Shown: piece after piece, positions 37,441 through 44,033 of the stretch
Numbering within the stretch: position 1 is the stretch's first letter
Layout of the letters: each line of letters opens with the position of its first letter
Assembly: GCF_009720835.1 (NCBI RefSeq)
Contig: NZ_WNKZ01000013.1
Coordinates: 21,351 to 85,350, forward strand
DNA length: 64,000 nt
Origin: Pseudoduganella buxea
GTDB lineage: Bacteria > Pseudomonadota > Gammaproteobacteria > Burkholderiales > Burkholderiaceae_D
Reading direction: 5' to 3'
Translations under genes and position numbers: made by a program
The notes under the pieces: model-generated
Told to the model about the DNA's origin: nothing
What the model saw: the letters and a program-made list of their open reading frames with translations, nothing else
The model's database searches: none

Positions 37441-38195
37441 AAAGGCTGGCCGTCGCCGCGCTGGCGGCCTGCTGGATACCGGCCGTGCTGGCGGCCCAGT
37501 TCAACGTGCTGGTGTTTACCAAGACGGCCGGCTGGCACCACGAGTCCGTGCATGCGGGTGTCGCGGCCATGCAGCAGCTGGGCAAGCTGCATGACTTCGA
37601 CGTCTTCTGGACCGCTGACGCGGGCCGCGTCTTCAACGACAGGGAGCTGGCGAAATACCAGGCCGTCGTCTTCATGCTGACGACGGGCGACGTGCTCGAC
37701 GCGGACCAGCAGGCCGCGTTCGAGCGCTATATCCGTTCCGGTGGCGGCTATGTGGGCGTGCACAGCGCCGCCGATACGGAATACGGCTGGCCGTGGTACC
37801 GCCAGCTGGCCGGCCATATGTTCCACACCCACCCGCCCGTGCAGACGGCCTCGCTGAAGGTGGAGGATGCCGGCTTTCCCGGCATGGAGCGCTTCGCACC
37901 GCGCAACCTGTTCACGGAAGAGTGGTACGAATTCCACCCGGCCGAATCGTCGAAGCTGCACTACCTGCTGACGGTGGACGAAAGCAGCTACCAGCCGGCC
38001 GTTGTCAAGGACCGGCCAGGGCGGGGCATGGGCAGCTTCCACCCCGTCAGCTGGTACCAGCAGCACGACGGCGGCCGCGCCTTCTATACGGCGCTGGGCC
38101 ACCTGCCCGCAACGTACGAGGATGCCGTGTTCCGCCACCACCTGTATGGCGGCATCTACTGGGCGGCGACGGGCAAGGGCGTCAAGGCGAAGTAG
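37437..38195 (+). CDS. Secreted ThuA-like protein
   Basis: A 252-residue exported protein of the ThuA (trehalose utilisation) family, which has a class I glutamine amidotransferase-like fold without the usual catalytic cysteine. Motifs: VLVFTKTAGWHHESV, FMLTTGDVLDADQQAAFERYIRSGGGYVGVHSAADTEYGWPWY and SFHPVSWYQQHDGGRAFYTALGHLPATY. Start is GTG 37437, overlapping the GH3 stop (GTGA). ThuA-like proteins occur in many polysaccharide loci, but their reaction is poorly defined. Its coupling to GH3 suggests a role in the last stage of xyloglucan processing or in a periplasmic sugar oxidation step. Confidence 0.85.
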   Translation: MKRLAVAALAACWIPAVLAAQFNVLVFTKTAGWHHESVHAGVAAMQQLGKLHDFDVFWTADAGRVFNDRELAKYQAVVFMLTTGDVLDADQQAAFERYIRSGGGYVGVHSAADTEYGWPWYRQLAGHMFHTHPPVQTASLKVEDAGFPGMERFAPRNLFTEEWYEFHPAESSKLHYLLTVDESSYQPAVVKDRPGRGMGSFHPVSWYQQHDGGRAFYTALGHLPATYEDAVFRHHLYGGIYWAATGKGVKAK

Positions 38196-38241
38196 GGGTT
38201 TCTGGTACGCTGGCACCATTCTCGTTTGCCGAAAGTGCCCC

Positions 38242-38976
38242 ATGACTCCAGAAGCTGTCCGTACCGCCTTCGCCCCGACCGGCTCGCTGCGCGCGTCCAT
38301 CAACCTGGGCAATCCCATCCTCGCCAACCGTGGCGCCGACGGCCGCCCCTTCGGCGTATCCGTCGACCTGGCCACCGCGCTGGCGCGCGAGCTGGGTGTG
38401 CCTTTGGCGCTGGTGGTGTTCGACACGGCCGGCAAGTCGGTCGATGCCGTCGTCGACGGCCGGGCCGACTTCGGCTTCTTCGCCATCGACCCGGTACGCG
38501 GATTCGATATCGCGTTCACGCCGCCGTATGTGCTGATCGAAGGCTTCTATCTCGTCAGGGACGATTCGCCGTTGACGACGAACGGCGAAGTGGACGTGGC
38601 GCGGCACCGGGTCGTCGTCGGCAAGGGCAGCGCCTACGATCTGTTCCTGACGCGCGAACTGAAGGCCGCCACCCTCGTGCGTGCGCCGTCGTCGCAAGCC
38701 GTGGTCGACACCTTCCTGGCCGAGGGCGCCGACGTGGCGGCCGGCGTACGCCAGCAGCTCGAAGCCGACGCCGAACGCATCGGCGGCGGCCTGCGGTTGC
38801 TGGACGAACGCTTCATGGTGATCCGGCAGGCGATGGGGGTGCAGAAGAACCGCGGCCCGGAGGCGGCCGCCTACCTGGCCGATTTCGTCGAGCGGATGAA
38901 GGCCGCCGGCTTCGTCGCGAACGCGCTGGCGCGCCACGACATCCGAGGCGCCGCCGTCGCCCCCGCCGGACAGTAA
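38242..38976 (+). CDS. Family 3 solute-binding-like protein without signal peptide
   Basis: A 244-residue protein resembling amino-acid-type ABC binding proteins (SBP_bac_3): GSLRASINLGNPILANRGADGRPFGVSVDLATALARELGV, GRADFGFFAIDPVRGFDIAFTPPYVLIEGFYLV and KGSAYDLFLTRELKAA. It lacks any hydrophobic N-terminal signal, so it would stay in the cytoplasm unless the start is misplaced; no upstream start adds a signal. No transporter genes adjoin it. It may be a cytoplasmic sensor or enzyme derived from a binding protein. Whether it belongs to the glycan locus is unclear. Confidence 0.75.
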   Translation: MTPEAVRTAFAPTGSLRASINLGNPILANRGADGRPFGVSVDLATALARELGVPLALVVFDTAGKSVDAVVDGRADFGFFAIDPVRGFDIAFTPPYVLIEGFYLVRDDSPLTTNGEVDVARHRVVVGKGSAYDLFLTRELKAATLVRAPSSQAVVDTFLAEGADVAAGVRQQLEADAERIGGGLRLLDERFMVIRQAMGVQKNRGPEAAAYLADFVERMKAAGFVANALARHDIRGAAVAPAGQ

Positions 38977-39002
38977 GCGTCCCCGGCAACGACAAGCCAT
39001 CC

Positions 39003-39015
39003 GGTGTCCGACACC
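39003..39015. repeat. GGTGTC-N-GACACC palindrome
   Basis: A 13-bp palindrome in the 61-base gap between two converging genes. It has the same plan as GGGGTC-N-GACCCC in the recO leader. Confidence 0.75.
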
Positions 39016-39037
39016 TGAAGAAGCCCGGCGACAAAAC

Positions 39038-41410
39038 TCATGCGTCCTCCACCACCAGCCCATTGCCGACATAGACGCGATAGCTGGCGATGCGGCCGGT
39101 GACGCCTTCGGTGCCCTGGCGCGGCGTGTAGCGCAGGCCGGCGACCGTCATTTCGCTGCCAAGGTCGAGGATCAGGCGATGCGGCGGGCGGGCCGGTTGC
39201 GCCGTGCTCCAGGCCGAGTGCCAGTAATCCGTGGCCTGGCCGTTGATGGCGTTCAGGGCGGAGCCGTCTTCCTTCTTCGCTTCCTCGCTGCTGGCGTAGG
39301 CGATGGTCCAGCTGGACTGGTTCAGCGTCTTGCCGTCCGCGCCCAGCAGGGCGATTTCAGCGATGGCGGCGAATGGCTTGCCGTCAAACGCGTCCAGCGC
39401 TTCCAGGCAGACCTGGCGCCCTGTCGCGGCTTGGGCGAACTTCACATCCTGGGTGCCGCTGCCGGGCGCGAAGCGGGCGGCGTGTACCGGCGTCAGGCCC
39501 GCAAGCCTTGGCCGTGCGGTGTTCGGCGGACGCGCCAGGTCGCGCTCGGGCTGCAGCCTGTCCAGCACCGGCAAGGTCAGGCCGGCGATACGGGCCGCCC
39601 GTGGGCCCGTCAGGTCGAGCACCACCACTTCGTTGCGGCCCGCCTTGAGCCATGGGCCGGGAAGGTACATCGTCTGTGTCGGGCCGATGCTCCAGTAGCG
39701 GCCCAGGCAGCGGCCATTGATCCACACGATGCCCTGGCCCCACGTGCTCATGTCGAGGAAGGTGTCGGCCTGCTCGCCCGCCGTGAAGCCGCCGCGCCAG
39801 AATGCCGCGCCCTTGACGCGCGTCCTTTGCCACGCCAGCGGGGGCAGGGCGCCATCCGCATCGAAGTCGATGGCGCGGATTTCCCAGTTCTCCAGCGGCT
39901 GCGCGTCGGCCTTGCGCCCCTTGCCCTTGGCCCGCAGCGTGACGGGACCGTGCAGGCCCTTGCGGTCGTGGATCTCGACGCCGAAGTTCACGCGCGCGAT
40001 GGTGTACAGCAGGATCTCCAGCACGGCGGGCCGCGTGCGGGCCGGCAGCTCGACCTTGAAGCGCCGGTGGCGCGTGTCGAATGTGCCCACCGGCTTGCCG
40101 TCCAGCTGGACCCAGGCCAGGTCGCGCACCTTGGCCGCTTCCAGCACGGCGGCCGGACCGGCCGGCACGGTTACCCGGTAGACGACGATGCCGCGGCTGA
40201 TGTCGTACTGCTCGATGGGACGGGGCGAGACGTCCCGGATCGGCGTGGCGGGCAGGTTCGCCAGCACGGCTGCGCATTCGTCCAGCACAAATGGCGAGAT
40301 TGCCATCACGGGCTTTTTCCCCGGCGCGGCCGGCAGCGTTTCGCCCGGCGCCAGGTGGCGCGACAGGCCGGCGCGGTAGGCCTCGAACTTGGCGCCGATC
40401 CAGCCCGCTTCGCCGATGGGGGCATCGTAGTCATAGCTGGTGGTATCGGGCCGGAACGGCCGGTCGCAGCCGCCCCACAGGCCGAAGGTGGTGCCGCCGT
40501 GCGCCATGTACAGGCTGAACGAGCCGTTCATGGCCAGCATCGCCTCGATGTCGGCCACGGCCTTGGTGGCTTCGCCGCGCCGGTGCGGCGCGCCCCACGT
40601 GTCGAACCAGCCCGAGTAGTATTCACCGCACATCAGCGGCCCCTTCTGCACGGCCTTCAGCGCGGCGAAGCCCCCTTGCGGATCGCTGCCGAAGTTCGCC
40701 ACCGAGAACAGCTCGGGAATATGGGTCTTGGCCACGGCATTGGTGGGATTGCACTGGAACAGGGGCACGTCGAACTTCGCGTCGAGCAGGGCCTGGCGCA
40801 TCGCGCGCATATAGTCCAGGTCCTCGCCGAAGAAGCCATACTCGTTCTCCACCTGCACCATCAGTACGGGCCCGCCGTGCGTCACCTGCAAGGGGCCGAA
40901 AATGCGGCCCACCTCGGCCAGCCAGCGCCGCGCCGGCTCGACGAAGGCCGGGCTGCGCGTGCGCAGGAAGGCGTCACCCGGCTGCTTCAGCAGCCACCAA
41001 GGCAGGCCGCCCATTTCCCATTCCGCGCAGGCATAAGGGCCGGGCCGCAGGATCACCCACAGGCCTTCTTCCTGGGCCATGCGGCAGAACGCGGCGGCGT
41101 CGCGCTGGCCGCGCCAATCGAACTTCCCTTCGCGCCATTCATGGAAGTTCCAGAACAGGTAGGCACAGACGGCATTCAGGCCCATTGCCTTGATGGCTTG
41201 CAGGCGGTGGCGCCAGTACGCCGGCGGCACGCGGGCAAAATGGATTTCGCCACAGCGGATCTGCAGCGGCTTGCCGTCGAGGAGGAAGTCCCCTTCGCCG
41301 ATGGTGAAGCGGGGGGACGCGGCATTGGCCTGCGACGGGGGCAGCAGTGCGCTGCCGGCGACGGCGGCCGTGCCGAGCAACAGGCGGCGGCGGCGGGAAG
41401 GTTGGGTCAT
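39038..41410 (-). CDS. GH35 beta-galactosidase with C-terminal carbohydrate-binding domain
   Basis: A 790-residue classical GH35 enzyme. The N-terminus SRRRRLLLGTAAVAGSALL looks like a twin-arginine signal. Catalytic residues are E190 (MVQVENEYG) and E263 (PLMCGEYYSGWFD). WGQGIVWINGRCLGRYWSIGPTQTMYLPGPWLK is the usual GH35 jelly-roll signature, and the last 150 residues resemble an F5/8-type (CBM32-like) domain (WHSAWSTAQPARPPHRLILDLGSEMTVAGLRYTPRQG). It is the last gene of a lacI-MFS-GH35 unit and overlaps the MFS stop by four bases. It likely removes terminal beta-galactose from a plant glycan side chain. Confidence 0.93.
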   Translation of the reverse strand: MTQPSRRRRLLLGTAAVAGSALLPPSQANAASPRFTIGEGDFLLDGKPLQIRCGEIHFARVPPAYWRHRLQAIKAMGLNAVCAYLFWNFHEWREGKFDWRGQRDAAAFCRMAQEEGLWVILRPGPYACAEWEMGGLPWWLLKQPGDAFLRTRSPAFVEPARRWLAEVGRIFGPLQVTHGGPVLMVQVENEYGFFGEDLDYMRAMRQALLDAKFDVPLFQCNPTNAVAKTHIPELFSVANFGSDPQGGFAALKAVQKGPLMCGEYYSGWFDTWGAPHRRGEATKAVADIEAMLAMNGSFSLYMAHGGTTFGLWGGCDRPFRPDTTSYDYDAPIGEAGWIGAKFEAYRAGLSRHLAPGETLPAAPGKKPVMAISPFVLDECAAVLANLPATPIRDVSPRPIEQYDISRGIVVYRVTVPAGPAAVLEAAKVRDLAWVQLDGKPVGTFDTRHRRFKVELPARTRPAVLEILLYTIARVNFGVEIHDRKGLHGPVTLRAKGKGRKADAQPLENWEIRAIDFDADGALPPLAWQRTRVKGAAFWRGGFTAGEQADTFLDMSTWGQGIVWINGRCLGRYWSIGPTQTMYLPGPWLKAGRNEVVVLDLTGPRAARIAGLTLPVLDRLQPERDLARPPNTARPRLAGLTPVHAARFAPGSGTQDVKFAQAATGRQVCLEALDAFDGKPFAAIAEIALLGADGKTLNQSSWTIAYASSEEAKKEDGSALNAINGQATDYWHSAWSTAQPARPPHRLILDLGSEMTVAGLRYTPRQGTEGVTGRIASYRVYVGNGLVVEDA

Positions 41411-42756
41411 GGAGCAGCCTTGATGGGTTGATCGGAAGGGGAGACGGTCGGGTGCAGCCTGGCCATGCAGGCCACGCACAGCAGCGAGCAGATGGCGGCG
41501 CTGAGCAAGGTGAGGCGGTAGTCGTGGCCGGCCAGGTCCAGCAGGGGGCCCTGCACGGCCGTGACGACGATGGTGGCCAGCACCACCAGCATGTCCTTGG
41601 TGGCGTTGAACTGCACGAACTGCGCCGCCGGGAACAGCGCCATCGGCAACGAGGACGCGGCCGTGAAGTAGGCGCCGGACAGCGCCACGTGGACAAGATA
41701 GAACACCTTGAAGCTGGTGGCGCCGTCCACCAGCAACCAGCCCGCCGCGGCGATGGCGCAGTACAGGAGCATCACGGCGCCCGACACCCGCACGGCGCCG
41801 CGCCGGTCCACCAGCCAGCCGACGACGAAGGCCGACGCGATCGAGATGGCATAGCCGGCCGCCGTCAGCGCGCCCAAGGTTGCCTTCGGCACGCCGTGGG
41901 CGTGGGCGTAGTACTGGTAGAAGGTGTTGAAGGGGGCGAAGGTGACGCCGGCCAGCAGGAACACGGCCACCGCCAGCAGGAAGGAAGGGTGGGCCATGCA
42001 CTGCCTGACGCGCTCACGCGGCATTGCCTGTGCGTTGGCCACCGGGCCGCTGGTGGTCCGCGGTTCGCGCACCATCAGGCACATTGCCAGCACCGGCAAG
42101 GCGAAGGCAAACGCGGCGCAAGCCAGCACGGAAGCAAGGTGCCGCTCCGTCAGCGCGAACAGCCAGCCGTTGAAGCCGATGCCGACGGACAGGCCGACGA
42201 TGCGCACGGCGGCGAAGAAGCGCCCCAGCAGCGCGCGGGGCACGACGTCGCTGACCAGGCCCGTAAACATCGCCATGGCCGTCAGGGCGGCGCATTCGAA
42301 CAGGGTCCAGAACAGGCAAAACAGCGCAAGTGTGCACGCACGCGTTTCGATGCCGCCGGCAGCGGCGAGGGCAGGCGCCAATACCGGCGTGACGGCCAGC
42401 CCCAGCAAGGCCAGGCTGCCGAGCGGCGCCGCCACGAACAGGAAGGGGCGGCGCCGGCCATGGCGGCTGCGGCAGCGGTCGGACCGGTAACCCAGCCAGG
42501 GCACCAGCAGCACGGAAATCACGGCCGGCACGGTGGCCAGCAGCAGCGACGTGGCGGTGTCGGAAGCGCCGGCCTGGCGCAGCATCTCCAGCGCTGTCGG
42601 CTGCGCGGCGCGGTCGCGGATGGCGATGCCCAGGTCGCCCACCAGCAGCCAGCCCAGCGTAACGGCGGCACCGGCGCCCAGACCCAGCACGAGCGGCCCG
42701 GCCGGCCGGGCGCCTGCCGTGTCAGCGCTGGCGAGCACGCCCGGCTTCATCGGCAT
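41407..42756 (-). CDS. MFS (GPH-like) sugar transporter
   Basis: About 449 residues with around twelve hydrophobic segments. The loop after helix 2, GYRSDRCRSRHGRRRPFLF, matches the SDR-x3-R-x-GRRRPF motif of glycoside-pentoside-hexuronide and sucrose-type symporters. It probably imports an oligosaccharide or disaccharide through the inner membrane for the neighbouring GH35 enzyme or other hydrolases. ATG 42756 (MPMKPG) or ATG 42750 are possible starts; both overlap the lacI end, and neither has a strong ribosome site, suggesting translational coupling. Confidence 0.86.
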   Translation of the reverse strand: MPMKPGVLASADTAGARPAGPLVLGLGAGAAVTLGWLLVGDLGIAIRDRAAQPTALEMLRQAGASDTATSLLLATVPAVISVLLVPWLGYRSDRCRSRHGRRRPFLFVAAPLGSLALLGLAVTPVLAPALAAAGGIETRACTLALFCLFWTLFECAALTAMAMFTGLVSDVVPRALLGRFFAAVRIVGLSVGIGFNGWLFALTERHLASVLACAAFAFALPVLAMCLMVREPRTTSGPVANAQAMPRERVRQCMAHPSFLLAVAVFLLAGVTFAPFNTFYQYYAHAHGVPKATLGALTAAGYAISIASAFVVGWLVDRRGAVRVSGAVMLLYCAIAAAGWLLVDGATSFKVFYLVHVALSGAYFTAASSLPMALFPAAQFVQFNATKDMLVVLATIVVTAVQGPLLDLAGHDYRLTLLSAAICSLLCVACMARLHPTVSPSDQPIKAAP

Positions 42757-43786
42757 CGGCAGGAACGGCACGGGAACGGGGCACGGGGCCGGTCGACTTG
42801 CGCACCACCAGTTCGAGGGGGAAGGCGATGCGGCGCGGGCCGATCTCGCCGCCTTCGACCAGGCCCACCACCTCGGCCACGGCACTGGCGGCCATCGCGT
42901 CCAGCGGCTGGCGCATCGTCGTCAGGGGCGGGAAGATATGGCTCGAGATGGGAATATCGTCGAAGCCGATCACGGAAATATCGGCTGGGACCTTCAGGCC
43001 CCGGCTGTGGATGGCGTCGATGGCGCCGAAGGCCATTTCGTCGTTGGCGGCGAAGATGGCCGTGGGCGGTTCGGGCAGGTCCAGCAGCCGGCCGGTCGCC
43101 GCATGGCCGCCCGTCTGGGCAAAGGCGCCTTCCTCCATCAGCGCGGCATCGACGGCAATGCCCGCGGCTTCGAGGCTGTCGATATAGCCCTTCTGCCGCT
43201 CGGCACTCTGGCCCGTGGCGCTCGTGCCGGCGATGAAGGCGATGCGGCGGTGGCCCAGGGCCAGCAGGTGCTCGACTGCGGCCCTCGCGCCGGCGCGGTT
43301 TTCCAGCGCCACCACGGGCAGCTGCATGGCTCTTGCATCGAAGCTGACGAACACGCAGGGCATGCGCTGGCGCTCGACGACGTTCAGGTAGTCGTCGGCC
43401 CCGTTGGGCATCAGCAGCAGCAGGCCGTCGCACAGCTTGCCCAGCATGTCGCTGGTCTGCTGCCGTCCCGGGCGGTCGAAGCGCTCCGCATTGAACAGCA
43501 GGATGTCGTAGCCGCGTGCGCGGGCCTCGGCGCTGATCGCCTTGGTGATCTCGTGCAGCACCTGCGAGCCGTAGTTATTGACGAAGACGCCGATCAGCCG
43601 GCTCTTCTCGCCCCGCATCCGGCGCGCCAGCATATCGGGCGTGTAGTCGAGCTGCGCGGCCGCCGCGAGGATGCGTTCGCGCGCCGCCTCCGACACGTAG
43701 CCGACGCCGCGGATGGCGCGCGAGGCCGTGATCGGCGACACGCCGGCGATCTTCGCCACTTCACTCAGTTTGCTGGCTTTGCGCAT
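42722..43786 (-). CDS. LacI-family transcriptional regulator
   Basis: A 354-residue repressor with N-terminal LacI helix-turn-helix (KLSEVAKIAGVSPITASRAIRGVGYVSEAARERI) and a sugar-binding core (LIGVFVNNYGSQVLHEITKAISAEARARGYDILL, TAIFAANDEMAFGAIDAIHSRG, ISVIGFDDIPISSHIFPPLTTMRQP). I chose ATG 43786 (MRKASKL); the frame is open to 43855. It is divergent from a TonB receptor, and two operator-like palindromes lie in the gap. It likely represses both arms of the locus until a glycan-derived sugar binds. Confidence 0.93.
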   Translation of the reverse strand: MRKASKLSEVAKIAGVSPITASRAIRGVGYVSEAARERILAAAAQLDYTPDMLARRMRGEKSRLIGVFVNNYGSQVLHEITKAISAEARARGYDILLFNAERFDRPGRQQTSDMLGKLCDGLLLLMPNGADDYLNVVERQRMPCVFVSFDARAMQLPVVALENRAGARAAVEHLLALGHRRIAFIAGTSATGQSAERQKGYIDSLEAAGIAVDAALMEEGAFAQTGGHAATGRLLDLPEPPTAIFAANDEMAFGAIDAIHSRGLKVPADISVIGFDDIPISSHIFPPLTTMRQPLDAMAASAVAEVVGLVEGGEIGPRRIAFPLELVVRKSTGPVPRSRAVPADADEAGRARQR

Positions 43787-43824
43787 GCTGGTCGTCCCGG
43801 GCTGCCGCCGCGGTGCGGCTGGCG

Positions 43825-43844
43825 ATGTGGTCACGATACCACAT
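43825..43844. promoter_or_regulatory. LacI-type operator, lacI side
   Basis: ATGTGGTCACGATACCACAT: arms ATGTGGT and ACCACAT are perfect inverted repeats around a central CG. It lies 39 bases before the lacI start. The inner 14-mer shares the form TGGT-NN-CG-NN-ACCA with the site at 43945-43958. Confidence 0.75.
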
Positions 43845-43944
43845 GAGTTCAGCAAAATGCAAAATGCGAATCCCGAGCAAAATCAGCTACTTGGCTTCGG
43901 CCGCTGAAATGATCAACAGAATGATTATTGTGCAAAAGTCAGCA

Positions 43945-43958
43945 TGGTAACGTGACCA
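43945..43958. promoter_or_regulatory. LacI-type operator, receptor side
   Basis: TGGTAACGTGACCA: TGGT and ACCA arms with central CG, nearly symmetric. It lies 75 bases before the receptor start, a position compatible with repression at the promoter. Central-CG palindromes of this form are usual for LacI-family proteins. Confidence 0.75.
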
Positions 43959-44033
43959 CACCGATACAGGGACGCCGGCCCGCCGCATGCCGCCGGCCGG
44001 GTGAACGAAGTGAATAACAAGATGGAGACGACG

